64,000 bases of DNA from Piromyces finnis (lineage: Eukaryota > Neocallimastigomycota > Neocallimastigomycetes > Neocallimastigales > Neocallimastigaceae): positions 62,001 through 126,000 of the forward strand of contig MCFH01000082.1 in the NCBI GenBank assembly GCA_002104945.1, read 5' to 3'. A program made the position numbers and the translations under genes. Numbering within the stretch: the first letter of the stretch is position 1; the number at the start of each line of letters is the position of its first letter. The notes beneath the pieces are model-generated. The model had not been told where the DNA came from and searched no databases. It worked only from the letters and a program-made list of their open reading frames with translations. Of this stretch, positions 45,004 to 54,760 are shown piece by piece.

Positions 45004-46318
45004 ACTATAAACTCCATTTGCCATCTGAACCCGAAGCCATTTTAAAAGATAATGTTTTCTGCTGTTCTATGACAGATAATTTGGATAATATCATTAAAGC
45101 GCAGAAGTCTGATAAATTTTGTAGGGAAACTTTGGCTAAAGTCAAATCAAACTCTGACGGTTTTAAAAGTTCTTTGTTCAGCCTCGTCGATGGTGTTCTA
45201 CATTTCCAAAAACGCATCATTGTTCCATCCTCACTCAAGGTTAGACTTCTTAAGTCCTTCCATGATGCTCCAACAAGTGGCCATCAGGGTGTAGATAGAA
45301 CCTTTGAAAAACTTAAAAGATTTTACTGGTGGCCGAATATGAAAAAGGACATAACTAATTATGTGCTTTCGTGCGACATCTGTAGTAAAAGTAAAATACG
45401 GAGGCATAAACCTTATGGCAAACTATTGCCACTTCCTACTCCTACAAAACCCTGGGAAGTAATCGGTATTGACTTCATAGTCTCTTTGCCTCGTCTCAAG
45501 ATTGCACTTGTATCATGATTGCCTCAGACCATTTAACAAAAATGGTTCATTTGGTTCCTTGTGCTGACGTCCCCTCTGCCGATCTTACTGCCAAGCTCTT
45601 GTTATTCCAAGTTTTTAAATTTCATGGATTCCCTAAAATAATAGTATCCGACCATGGCTCACAATTTTCCTCCCAATTTTGGACCTCTTTATGCTCGGCG
45701 TTACATGCTAAACCTAGTCTAGCTACTGCCCATCACCAGCAATCAAATGGGCAAGTTGAAAGAGCAAATGCTGTTATCGAACAATATCTTAGGTGTTATT
45801 GTTCCTCTTCTCAAAATGAATGGTGTTATTATCTTCCATTATGCGAGATTGCATACAACAATTCTATTCACAGGTCAATTAAGCAAACACCCTTTCATGC
45901 CAATTACGGTTTTCACCCTAACTTCTTTATTGACTCTCCTCCTATACTTCTTAAGGACAACGCCTCAGTTCTAACAAGGAATTGGGCTGCACATTTTGAT
46001 GCACTTCGTCTCCATCTCATTAAAGCTAAGGAAGATTTCAAGAAATTTGGCGATTCTAAAAAATCCTCAGGTCCTTCACTTCAAGTTAATGATTTAGTTA
46101 TGCTGAAAAGATACTATTTTTCTAATGAACCTTCCAAAAAACTTTCATCACAATACTTAGGACCTTTTCGTATTTTAGAAAAAAGGGAGAGAATGAATTA
46201 CAGGCTGGAACTTCCTGATAGTCTACATCTCCATCCAGTATTCCATATATCACAGCTAGAGCCATATACAAAAAGAAGGGAAGATTTGAAAGAACAAGAG
46301 TTAAAAGGAGCAATGTAA
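45004..46318 (+). pseudogene. Element D Pol, 3' part (integrase), frameshifted
   Basis: Continuation of element D Pol after element E. The codon split by the insertion joins cleanly to give SRRPDYKL. It contains the HHCC finger (HDAPTSGHQG...CDICSKSK) and IDFIVSLP. One base is then missing near 45491: the frame runs to a false stop at 45516-45518 while SQDCTCIMIASDH and the rest continue in the next frame. The second part has VSDHGSQFSS and NGQVERANAVIEQ and ends HPVFHISQLEPY...KGAM. The stop TAA (46316-46318) lies inside the first bases of the 3' LTR. No chromodomain. Confidence 0.9.
46302..46313 (+). other. Element D polypurine tract
   Basis: TAAAAGGAGCAA directly before the 3' LTR, overlapping the last codons of pol. 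Confidence 0.65.
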
Positions 46319-47252
46319 GAAATATTAATTATTCATAATTGAATAATTATTATTTCTTATTATTTAATACAAATTTATTTAAATTATTATTTTCTATACA
46401 TTCAACTATTACTAATAATTTATTAAATTATTTAATATTTCATTCATTTAGTTAATACTTATGATTTACTTAAAATATTAATTTTATATACACTTATATA
46501 AAATATAAAATTTATTTACTTGCTATATTATATATTTAATTAACTTTATAAATTTATTTAATTATTAATTTTTATGTACATTTAATTAATATAAATAATT
46601 TATTTACTTATTATTTATCTTATACATTTAATTTTGACTAACTATATTCATTACACTTATTGTTTTAAATTATGTATTAATTATATTTTATGTATTGTAT
46701 TAAGCACGGATAAAATAGGAATCGGAATTTTAAGGTTTTCCCGATTTCGCTTTAAAGAAGCATTCGGTTTTACTTAAAATTACACGAAGATCAATATGAC
46801 TAGAATATTGATCGAAAATCATGTTTAGGTTTTTCTTCTAGTCTTTTCCTAAACATTTTATTTGTTAAGATTAGAACCCGTTTATTTAACCTTATTTTTT
46901 AATAAAATTATAAATAAAACACTCTTGAAATTCCTTAGAAATTCAAGAGTTATTATTATAAAGGAATACGTTATAATAAATAACATAAATACATTTTTCT
47001 TTTTAATTAAATAAAATATCCTTCTAATAAATCAGTAATTTAAAAAAAAAAAACTTACGACCCATTTGACTCTTTGTGTTTGGTTGTTTATTATAAATCT
47101 TTATAATAAACTCGATAAGTTTTATTTTTACTTTCTATTTTCTATTCTAATTTGTTCAATACTTCTTATTTCCGCATAATAATACTACAATATTATTCGT
47201 TAATATTATTGTAGATAGTAATTTCTGTAAACAATAATAAGAAATTACTACA
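46314..47252 (+). repeat. Element D 3' LTR
   Basis: 939 bp, apparently identical to 34437-35375. Followed by the duplicated CGAAT of element C. Confidence 0.95.
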
Positions 47253-47262
47253 CGAATCTATT
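47253..47262 (+). repeat. Element C 5' LTR, second fragment
   Basis: CGAATCTATT: the D target duplicate plus the next five bases of the LTR, which are the target of element F. Confidence 0.9.
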
Positions 47263-47756
47263 TGTAAAAGGTTTTTATATATGTTAGTTAATAAGTTAAT
47301 TATAACAAGTTAATTAAGTTAGTTATTACCTCTCTATACGAGTTAATAACTAAATAAAGTTTTATAAAAAATAATAAAAGAACTAAAATAAATATTATAA
47401 CACAAAAATAAATATAACACAATAAATATTAATATGAAATATTATTTACTTAAATAATTATTATAATTATTATCTTTTATTTATTAATTATAATTATCTA
47501 CATTAATTATTATTATAGTTATTAATTTACTTTAATACTAACGCTAAGGTATTTAACATTAGTTTTGACTATACTATTTAACTATATGAGTTTATTTTCT
47601 TTACCACTTGATTGGGTAAAGCAAATAAACTTCCTATTTAAATAATAACCATTAATATATGGTTATGCATATATTTGGCCAATAAATGATGACCAGAATA
47701 TATGGTTTCAATTGAAATATTCGTGGGCAAACTTATGGCCACAAATATTTCTTACA
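47263..47756 (-). repeat. Element F 3' LTR
   Basis: 494 bp; sense strand TGTAAGAAATATTTGTGG...ACCTTTTACA. Same length as the 5' copy. Confidence 0.94.
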
Positions 47757-47766
47757 ATGCCCCCCT
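47757..47766 (-). other. Element F polypurine tract
   Basis: Sense AGGGGGGCAT abuts the 3' LTR, 11 nt after the gag-pol stop. Confidence 0.75.
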
Positions 47767-47777
47767 AAGGAGAAAAC

Positions 47778-50700
47778 CTAGGCAGGGTTTTGGACACTAA
47801 CCATGAATTCCTGGTAGCATTTATCTTGAAATTCCTTGAGTAGCTTATCATAGTGGGAGTTCTTGTCAATGATGTCAGCATCAACCCACTCTTGCCTACA
47901 GTCACTAAAGGTAGCTAAATATTGGTAGTTATCCTTCTTTCTTCTAGCATTCATGATTTTGATTATTTTCTGGTAGCCCACTGGTGCTGGTGTTAGTTCT
48001 TCAGGTTTGTTATGGTAGGGTTCAAGTTCACTGATATGAAACACTGGGTAGACGTTGGGGAAAGGTGACTTGCTGATATCCAACCGGTAGTTAAGCTTGG
48101 TTTCATCAATTCCAATAACCTTGAAGGGACCGTACTTTCTTGCTTGTAGCTTGTAGAAGGGAAGAGGGTTGTAATTTTCTGGTTTTCTTAACCACACCAA
48201 ATCCATGAGCCTAATTTTAGGGTAGTTAAGTTCTCTTCTCTGGTCCAAGTGGTCTAAGAACCGTGTTCTTGATATGTCCAGCATGTGCTTTAGGTTACCT
48301 AAGTTGTGAGCGAAGCTATCTAATATAGGAGCTTCACCAAGTGAGTGGACAAGTTCTGAGTCTTGAGGGTTCATATGTACCTGGTAGTTATACAAGGCTA
48401 GGAATGGGGACTGCTTAGTAGAACTGTGTACTGCATTATTATAGCAGAACTCAGCTAAGTACAAGTACTTTAACCATTCGTCGTCATCAAAGGTCTTCAC
48501 AAAGCATCTAAGGTACATACTTACGTAGGAGTTATTGCGTTCTACCTGACCAACTGTTTCATGATGGCCAGTAGTAGCAAGGTTTACTTCTACGCCAAAG
48601 AACCCCATAATGTCCTTCCACAACTTACTAGTGAACTGGACACCACGATCCGTAGTAACCGATTTGGGACAACCATGTAACTTGAATACATGTTGTAAGT
48701 ATGCTAATGCTGTTTCTTTAGCAGTAGGCATACTCCTAAATCCCACTAAGTGTATCATTTTGGTTAACTTGTCGCTACAAACCATGATACAACCTCTTCT
48801 AGTGACTTCTGGGGGTTCTGAGGAACTACTACCTGGTTTTCTGCGTTCCTTAATAGGTAGGTTCGTCAGGAAGTCAATTTCTACTTCTTGCCAAGGTAAG
48901 TCTGCAACTTTTACCCTAGCAGCGCTACCGTACGGCTTGTGTCTGTTGTCTTTTTGGGTACAACATATGGTACAAGCTTTAATATATCCCGCAATGTCAT
49001 CCTTCATTTTTGGCCAGTAGTAGTTTCTGGCTATCAGGTCATAAGTTTTATCTTTTCCCAGATGACCTGCTGTTTCACTATCGTGGTTAAGTTTTATGAT
49101 TGTTTCCCTTAACACCTTTGGTACATATGTACGTTCTGGTGCATCCTTTCTAACAATCAACCCATTTACCATCAACCACTTCTTTTTGATGAGCTTGTGG
49201 CCTCTTTTTGCGTCAAGACCATCTCTAATTTCCCTAGCAAGCTCATCCGTATTGTAAGCTTGTTTCAGTTCTCCCACAAAGCTTACTTCTAACACCGCAT
49301 AGCACTCTTCTTCCACGGGTGGAAATTCTTTTACCTGTTCAGGTCGAAGGAGGCTAGCTTTTTCCATCTCCAGTTGTACCTGTTCTGGAGATACTATTCT
49401 TGATAGGATATCGGCTCTACCATTCATTTTTCCTGGCCGATATATTATTTCGAAGTTGTATGCAGCAAACAGCTCTTGCCATCTTGCCTGTCTTGCTGTC
49501 AACAACTGTGGTTTTGTGGCGAACAGGAGATTCCTGTGGTCACTATATACTAGGACCTTATGTTTCGCACCCATCAACAGGTGTCGCCACTCAATGAAAG
49601 CATTCCTAATAGCCAACAACTCCTTTTCTGTGATGGAGTAGTTGATTTCTGCTTTCGTAAGCTTCTTGGAATAGTAATACACAGGGTGTAGTTCATTGTC
49701 ATCGCCTAGTTGTGATAATACACCACCCACTGCGTAGTTACTAGCGTCGCACTCCACTATAAACTGACGGTCATGGTCAGGATATGCTAATACTGGTGGA
49801 GACAACAGCATTTCTTTTAACTTCTCGAACGCCTGGATGCGTTCTTCATTCCACAGGAACTGTACCTTTTTGGACGTCATAGCATATAACGGCCTTGCTA
49901 TCTTAGAGAAGTCCTTTATAAACTTCCTATAATAGTTGCAGAACCCAAGGAATGACTGTAGTTCTTTGAGGTTGGTTGGTTGTGGCCAACTTGCAACAGC
50001 TTTTAACTTCTCTGGGTCAGTTTTAATACCATATTTTCCAACTACATGACCCAGGAATGCAAGTTCTTCCTTGTGGAACTCACATTTCGCTAACTTAGCT
50101 ACTAGACGATTATCTATTAGCTTTTGTAGGACTCTTTTTACATGCCCTACATGCTCTTCAAGTGACTTGGAGTAGATGATGATATCATCCAAGTACACTT
50201 GACAGCAGTCATTGATTTCCTCTGCCAGCACCGTATTAATGAACCCTTGGAACGTGGCAGGAGCATTAGTCAACCCAAATGGCATCACTAGATATTCGTA
50301 ATGCCCAAACTTGGTTGAGAATGCCGTCTTGTATTCGTCACCTTCACGAATACGCACTAGGTTGTAGGCAGACTTCAAATCCAACTTGGAGAAGATAGTC
50401 GCGCCTTTCATAGCCTCAAACACTTGACTAATGAGTGGTAAGGGGAAGGAGTTACGCACTGTTACCTTATTAAGACGCCTATAATCAGTACATAATCGTC
50501 TTTCACCACTCTTTTTGGGCACGAATAACACAGGATAGCCTGCAGGACTCTCTGACTTCCTGATGAAGCCCTTTGCCAGGTTTTCCTCTATATATTCCTT
50601 CAGTGCTTTTTCCTCTTCTGGATTGAAGGGATATATAGGCCCTTTATGAAGACTAGCATCCGGCTCCAGGTCGATCTTACAGTCGTAAGGACGGTGTTCT

Positions 50701-53210
50701 GGTAGCTGGTTGGCTATTTCTTCATTAAATGCTTCTTTGAAATTGTGGTAGTACTTTTCCACGATTTCTTCAGGTGTAGGTTGATTTTCGTTTAAGTTTT
50801 CTTCCTGTACCAACCCTACGTAAATGTGATTTTTCTCTAAGTTCGACTCTTGTACCAACCCTACTGAAACACAAGTTTTCTCTAAGTTGGAACTCGATGC
50901 CAACCCTCCGGAACTTCTGTTTCTGGTTTCCTTCGTAGCCTTGTGGCTACCATTACCCACGATTTCGGCTTCTATGTTTTCCGTGGTTACAGTTACCAGA
51001 GGCCTTCTTGCTTTTGCATTAGTAACTGTAGTTATGGGACTTAATTGAGTACAGTAGTAGATGTCGCCACCATTCATACCATAACTGTTGGTATGTCCTT
51101 TATCCTTACCATTTTCTACTACGAAGTACCTCACTTGTGCATCTTTATCATAACCTCTGTAGATAAAGTGCTCATCCATGAAGCCCAGTCCCACAATGAT
51201 CATTTCCGGCATATTGTCGGATAAGTGACAACTTGTGTTGAAGCAGTATGGTTTAGCTGCTTGTTCGCCAGATGGAGTTAACCATAACTTCAACTGCAAG
51301 TCATCTGAGAACTGCTTTAACTCGATATCACCATTCACAGTTCTGAATATGGCTGGTTTGTCCACTACCTTTAACCCGAGCTTCTTTGCTAAATTTGGGT
51401 GGATGAGGTTTGTAGTGGAACCAGTATCATACAAGACTTCTACCCTTTTTATATCTCGAGGGTTGCTTCTTGCATTTATTTCAGCTACTAGTTGGTTCTG
51501 ACTGTAGTAGCTGTTATTGACCGTCGTTTGACTTGCCATAGCCTTAGGTAATGGGTTATTTCCCATACTAGAAGGTCCTTGCTTTGGTTGGAAGCTAGAA
51601 CTTCTCCTAAAGTTTGACTTATTTAAGGATTCACGACGTTCTTTAGTACCGTTATTGTTTTTTGCGTAAGCCTGAGTGTTGGTCTGCTCAACTTTAGGCT
51701 TATTATTTGGCTTGTTGTTCTTCTGCTTTAACTCAGCCCATCTAGATGGTCTACATGGGTCTGTAATGTCCAACAAGGCCATAATAGTGGTCTGGCGGTC
51801 TCTTTTGTCGTACTTTTCTATGGTTTCATTACGGAAGACTGCTTGGTGATCATCGCACTTTAACAAGACTTCACTTAATGTTTCCAGCGTACGTTCCTGT
51901 TCAGGGATATCATAGAACGCTTCCCTGACAGAAGGCCTGACCTGTTGTATTAACACCTGTCTCCTAACATTTTCAGGAAGCCCAAGTGTTTCCGTCAATT
52001 CATTGAACTCTTCCAAGTAGTCGTATGCTTTTCCCCACTCATGTGTGAGCTTAAGCAACTTTGACTTGCAGAGTTCATGGGGAGACTCTGGTGGAAACTT
52101 ATCTTGAAGGTGGAGGAATAGTCTTTCAGCATCAGGATTCCTACGCTGCAACATCCTCTCTCTAAGTCTATACCATCTCAATACTTTCCCACCTAGATGA
52201 TCTTCAATGAAGCTAACCTTTGCCTTTTCGTCGTTACCATAGTCATATGGGTAACGTTTGAAATGACGTAAGCACTTCTCTTGAAAACCCTCTAAGTCTA
52301 TCCCGTTATTATCAAACATAGGCACTTTTTCTTCATACCTATGTACTCGCCAGTCGAACATCTTCACGTCCCCATCCTCGGAGTATTCCGTAGGGTTGGT
52401 GCTGCTACTAGTTCCAGCACCATGAGGATTACCCATACCACCGGTTTGATAAGATGTTCTTTCATGAGCTCTGGCTTCAGCTCTTCTGTTCATGGCTTCG
52501 ACTTTAGCCTCGAACAATTTTTCTCTTTCTTCTAGAGCGTTTCGTTGCTCCCTCAATCTGGCCATCTCTTCTTCAAGCTCTTTTTTATAAGAGACAAAGG
52601 CACTAGATTGACGGTACAACGTTTCTTGGTTGTTTAGCACTTGCTGGTGGTCTTGTAACCTTTCCTCATGTTCTGCAGTAAAGGCATTTTCCACAGCATG
52701 CAGCTCTTCCAAGCTAACTTGGCTAGCTGACTCATTTGCTTCCAACCTTTGATCCACTTCAACAAATTTTTGCTGAAGAGCATCGTTGATCTCGCTCTTG
52801 TAAACCTCAATACCACGAAGTTGTTCTTCCATAGCACCCAGACGGTTTCCCATACTAGCAAACTGGCTAGATATTTCCGAAACCCATCTATTAAGAAGAA
52901 CCTCAATGTGTTGCATTGGGTTTACCTCACTATTACTAGTAAAAAAGAAAGAAGGATCAACAGGGGCGGCCATAGAATCCCCCTGTTGAACCTGTAAATT
53001 CTGATTAGATTCGACCTCAGTGCTTTCAAGAAGCACCGGGGTTCGAACCCGTGACATTCCCTCTACACCATCCATGCCATCCGCGCTCGCCGCGTCAGGA
53101 CGGGTCCCGTCCCTTACGAATGATGTTTTTGTGTCCAATTTATGGACACCCCGAGGGTTAGGCGACTTACCTGTGTTTTTCATTTCTAGTTCTAAAATAA
53201 ATTCTTTCAA
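47778..53210 (-). CDS. gag-pol: Element F Gag-Pol polyprotein
   Basis: 1810 residues, the longest frame here. The N-terminal ~100 residues are polar. A long coiled coil follows (about 110-240; Glu/Gln/Leu heptads ending MNRRAEARAHER). The Gag capsid domain is at about 285-475. No CCHC zinc knuckle; a basic Asn/Lys/Ser segment takes its place. The protease DTGS starts at 595. RT has RLCTDYRRLN, SKLDLKSAYN and YLDD (1006-1009). RNase H starts at VECDASNYA. Integrase has HDSETAGH...CTICC, VEIDFLTNL, TTDRGVQFTS and VGQVERNNSYV. The C-terminus after HISELEPYH reads IIKIMNARRKKDNYQYLATF...EWVDADII, resembling a degenerate chromodomain. The first ATG was taken; a second lies nine codons on. Confidence 0.94.
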   Translation of the reverse strand: MKEFILELEMKNTGKSPNPRGVHKLDTKTSFVRDGTRPDAASADGMDGVEGMSRVRTPVLLESTEVESNQNLQVQQGDSMAAPVDPSFFFTSNSEVNPMQHIEVLLNRWVSEISSQFASMGNRLGAMEEQLRGIEVYKSEINDALQQKFVEVDQRLEANESASQVSLEELHAVENAFTAEHEERLQDHQQVLNNQETLYRQSSAFVSYKKELEEEMARLREQRNALEEREKLFEAKVEAMNRRAEARAHERTSYQTGGMGNPHGAGTSSSTNPTEYSEDGDVKMFDWRVHRYEEKVPMFDNNGIDLEGFQEKCLRHFKRYPYDYGNDEKAKVSFIEDHLGGKVLRWYRLRERMLQRRNPDAERLFLHLQDKFPPESPHELCKSKLLKLTHEWGKAYDYLEEFNELTETLGLPENVRRQVLIQQVRPSVREAFYDIPEQERTLETLSEVLLKCDDHQAVFRNETIEKYDKRDRQTTIMALLDITDPCRPSRWAELKQKNNKPNNKPKVEQTNTQAYAKNNNGTKERRESLNKSNFRRSSSFQPKQGPSSMGNNPLPKAMASQTTVNNSYYSQNQLVAEINARSNPRDIKRVEVLYDTGSTTNLIHPNLAKKLGLKVVDKPAIFRTVNGDIELKQFSDDLQLKLWLTPSGEQAAKPYCFNTSCHLSDNMPEMIIVGLGFMDEHFIYRGYDKDAQVRYFVVENGKDKGHTNSYGMNGGDIYYCTQLSPITTVTNAKARRPLVTVTTENIEAEIVGNGSHKATKETRNRSSGGLASSSNLEKTCVSVGLVQESNLEKNHIYVGLVQEENLNENQPTPEEIVEKYYHNFKEAFNEEIANQLPEHRPYDCKIDLEPDASLHKGPIYPFNPEEEKALKEYIEENLAKGFIRKSESPAGYPVLFVPKKSGERRLCTDYRRLNKVTVRNSFPLPLISQVFEAMKGATIFSKLDLKSAYNLVRIREGDEYKTAFSTKFGHYEYLVMPFGLTNAPATFQGFINTVLAEEINDCCQVYLDDIIIYSKSLEEHVGHVKRVLQKLIDNRLVAKLAKCEFHKEELAFLGHVVGKYGIKTDPEKLKAVASWPQPTNLKELQSFLGFCNYYRKFIKDFSKIARPLYAMTSKKVQFLWNEERIQAFEKLKEMLLSPPVLAYPDHDRQFIVECDASNYAVGGVLSQLGDDNELHPVYYYSKKLTKAEINYSITEKELLAIRNAFIEWRHLLMGAKHKVLVYSDHRNLLFATKPQLLTARQARWQELFAAYNFEIIYRPGKMNGRADILSRIVSPEQVQLEMEKASLLRPEQVKEFPPVEEECYAVLEVSFVGELKQAYNTDELAREIRDGLDAKRGHKLIKKKWLMVNGLIVRKDAPERTYVPKVLRETIIKLNHDSETAGHLGKDKTYDLIARNYYWPKMKDDIAGYIKACTICCTQKDNRHKPYGSAARVKVADLPWQEVEIDFLTNLPIKERRKPGSSSSEPPEVTRRGCIMVCSDKLTKMIHLVGFRSMPTAKETALAYLQHVFKLHGCPKSVTTDRGVQFTSKLWKDIMGFFGVEVNLATTGHHETVGQVERNNSYVSMYLRCFVKTFDDDEWLKYLYLAEFCYNNAVHSSTKQSPFLALYNYQVHMNPQDSELVHSLGEAPILDSFAHNLGNLKHMLDISRTRFLDHLDQRRELNYPKIRLMDLVWLRKPENYNPLPFYKLQARKYGPFKVIGIDETKLNYRLDISKSPFPNVYPVFHISELEPYHNKPEELTPAPVGYQKIIKIMNARRKKDNYQYLATFSDCRQEWVDADIIDKNSHYDKLLKEFQDKCYQEFMVSVQNPA

Positions 53211-53472
53211 TAAATTAAAGAATTTATTATATAAAATATGGTTATAATGAATTTTAAAATTTCAAAATAATGAATTTTTATTGCTAAACTATTGAGAAAT
53301 AATTATTTTTAATAATAAATTTACTTCTTTTAAATATAATATTTGAATATTATATAAAATATTGTAAATAATTATTATTAAACAATAATTTAAATAAAAT
53401 AAAATATGTTTTTTAAGAACTTTAATAACACTAACCTAACTAAAACTAAGCTAACGTAAGAACTAACTATAA

Positions 53473-53483
53473 AGCGTTAGTAT
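53473..53483 (-). other. Element F self-primer binding site
   Basis: Sense ATACTAACGCT directly follows the 5' LTR. The exact complement AGCGTTAGTAT (sense) lies in the LTR at 53756-53766, about 41 nt after a TATAGTTA box (53800-53807). Confidence 0.75.
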
Positions 53484-53977
53484 TGTAAAAGGTTTTTATA
53501 TATGTTAGTTAATAAGTTAATTATAACAAGTTAATTAAGTTAGTTATTACCTCTCTATACGAGTTAATAACTAAATAAAGTTTTATAAAAAATAATAAAA
53601 GAACTAAAATAAATATTATAACACAAAAATAAATATAACACAATAAATATTAATATGAAATATTATTTACTTAAATAATTATTATAATTATTATCTTTTA
53701 TTTATTAATTATAATTATCTACATTAATTATTATTATAGTTATTAATTTACTTTAATACTAACGCTAAGGTATTTAACATTAGTTTTGACTATACTATTT
53801 AACTATATGAGTTTATTTTCTTTACCACTTGATTGGGTAAAGCAAATAAACTTCCTATTTAAATAATAACCATTAATATATGGTTATGCATATATTTGGC
53901 CAATAAATGATGACCAGAATATATGGTTTCAATTGAAATATTCGTGGGCAAACTTATGGCCACAAATATTTCTTACA
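53484..53977 (-). repeat. Element F 5' LTR
   Basis: 494 bp, apparently identical to 47263-47756. Contains the self-primer and a TATA-like sequence on the minus strand. Confidence 0.95.
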
Positions 53978-53996
53978 CTATTAGAAAATTAATATT

Positions 53997-54060
53997 GTCT
54001 TAATGGTTAGTATTTAAGACATTAATCTGGATCACTCGGGTTCGACTCACACCTTGATCC
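53997..54060 (+). other. tRNA-like hairpin and B-box in element C LTR
   Basis: GTCTTAA-TGGTTAGTAT-TTAAGAC forms a 7-bp hairpin resembling a tRNA D arm/A box. GGTTCGACTC, a near-perfect Pol III B box, follows 18 nt later. Element E has the homologous pair with a covarying closing base pair. Copied in the 3' LTR at 59293. Confidence 0.55.
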
Positions 54061-54276
54061 AAAATTTATTTTAAATTATTTATTTAACAATTTAATTTAT
54101 GACTCATAGAAACTTATAGAACTTATTCGAAAAAGAATAAGTTCGAATATTCGAAAAATTAAATATTTTATGTATTTTTATCACGAGATTCATTTTATGT
54201 AATTTTTAATTAATTTAAAGAATAATTTAGAAAGAAAATTTAATTTTTAATTTAGCCACATCAGATTTAGAAAAAG

Positions 54277-54284
54277 TATAAATA
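54277..54284 (+). promoter_or_regulatory. TATA box of element C
   Basis: TATAAATA, 38 nt before the self-primer segment GTGTTTTTAT, predicting transcription start near 54315. Confidence 0.65.
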
Positions 54285-54487
54285 GAAGTGATGTGAATCA
54301 AAAATTAAATAGTTGTGTTTTTATTAACTTTTAAATTTAAATCTTTATTTTTAAAAAATTTAATAATAATAAAAAATTATTTTAAATAAATAAATTTATT
54401 GACTTATAGGGAATACAAAATTTATTTTTCTATATAAATATTATTAATTCCTACATTAATAAATTCTTTATATAGAATCGCGTTACA

Positions 54488-54497
54488 ATAAAAACAC
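54488..54497 (+). other. Element C self-primer binding site
   Basis: ATAAAAACAC immediately after the 5' LTR, exact complement of GTGTTTTTAT at 54315-54324. Confidence 0.7.
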
Positions 54498-54587
54498 CAG
54501 TTGTAACATATTCCCTTTACCTTAATTAATTTGTTTATTTTTAAAAAAAAAAAAAAAATTTTTTTTAACTTATTGAAACCTTCCTGA

Positions 54588-54708
54588 ATTTTCTTGGACT
54601 CTTTTGAACCCTCTCTTGGACTCTCTTTTGAACTCTTTTGGACTCTTTTGAACCCTCTTTTGGACTCTCTTGGATTCTCTTGGATTCTTTTGGATTCTTT
54701 TGGATTTA
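54588..54708 (+). repeat. Pyrimidine-rich tandem repeat in element C leader
   Basis: Irregular tandem units of CTCTTTTGGA / CTCTCTTGGA / ACTCTTTTGAACC type, ending about 50 nt before the gag start. Strand-asymmetric C/T content; no coding role. Confidence 0.85.
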
Positions 54709-54760
54709 TTATACTGATTAAATTAAATTAAAATTAGATATTATAAATAAAATAAAGAAA

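Larger units (their letters stand above)
34437..47252 (+). mobile_element. Element D: Ty3/Gypsy element inserted in element C's 5' LTR
   Basis: TSD CGAAT (34432-34436/47253-47257). Own length about 6.3 kb after removing E. The two 939-bp LTRs look identical. Single gag-pol frame, broken twice: by element E after the RNase H domain, and by a one-base deletion in the integrase. Self-priming site; no chromodomain. Confidence 0.94.
47263..53977 (-). mobile_element. Element F: Ty3/Gypsy element inserted in element C's 5' LTR
   Basis: TSD CTATT (47258-47262/53978-53982). 6715 bp, two 494-bp LTRs that look identical, a single 1810-codon frame, a self-priming site, and polypurine tract AGGGGGGCAT. 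Its coding DNA is visibly richer in G+C than every neighbour, so it may be a recent arrival in this genome. Intact. Confidence 0.95.
53978..54487 (+). repeat. Element C 5' LTR, third (main) fragment
   Basis: 510 bp from the duplicated CTATT to GCGTTACA. It contains the tRNA-like hairpin (53997-54020), B-box-like GGTTCGACTC (54039-54048), TATA box (54277-54284) and self-primer (54315-54324). Confidence 0.93.
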
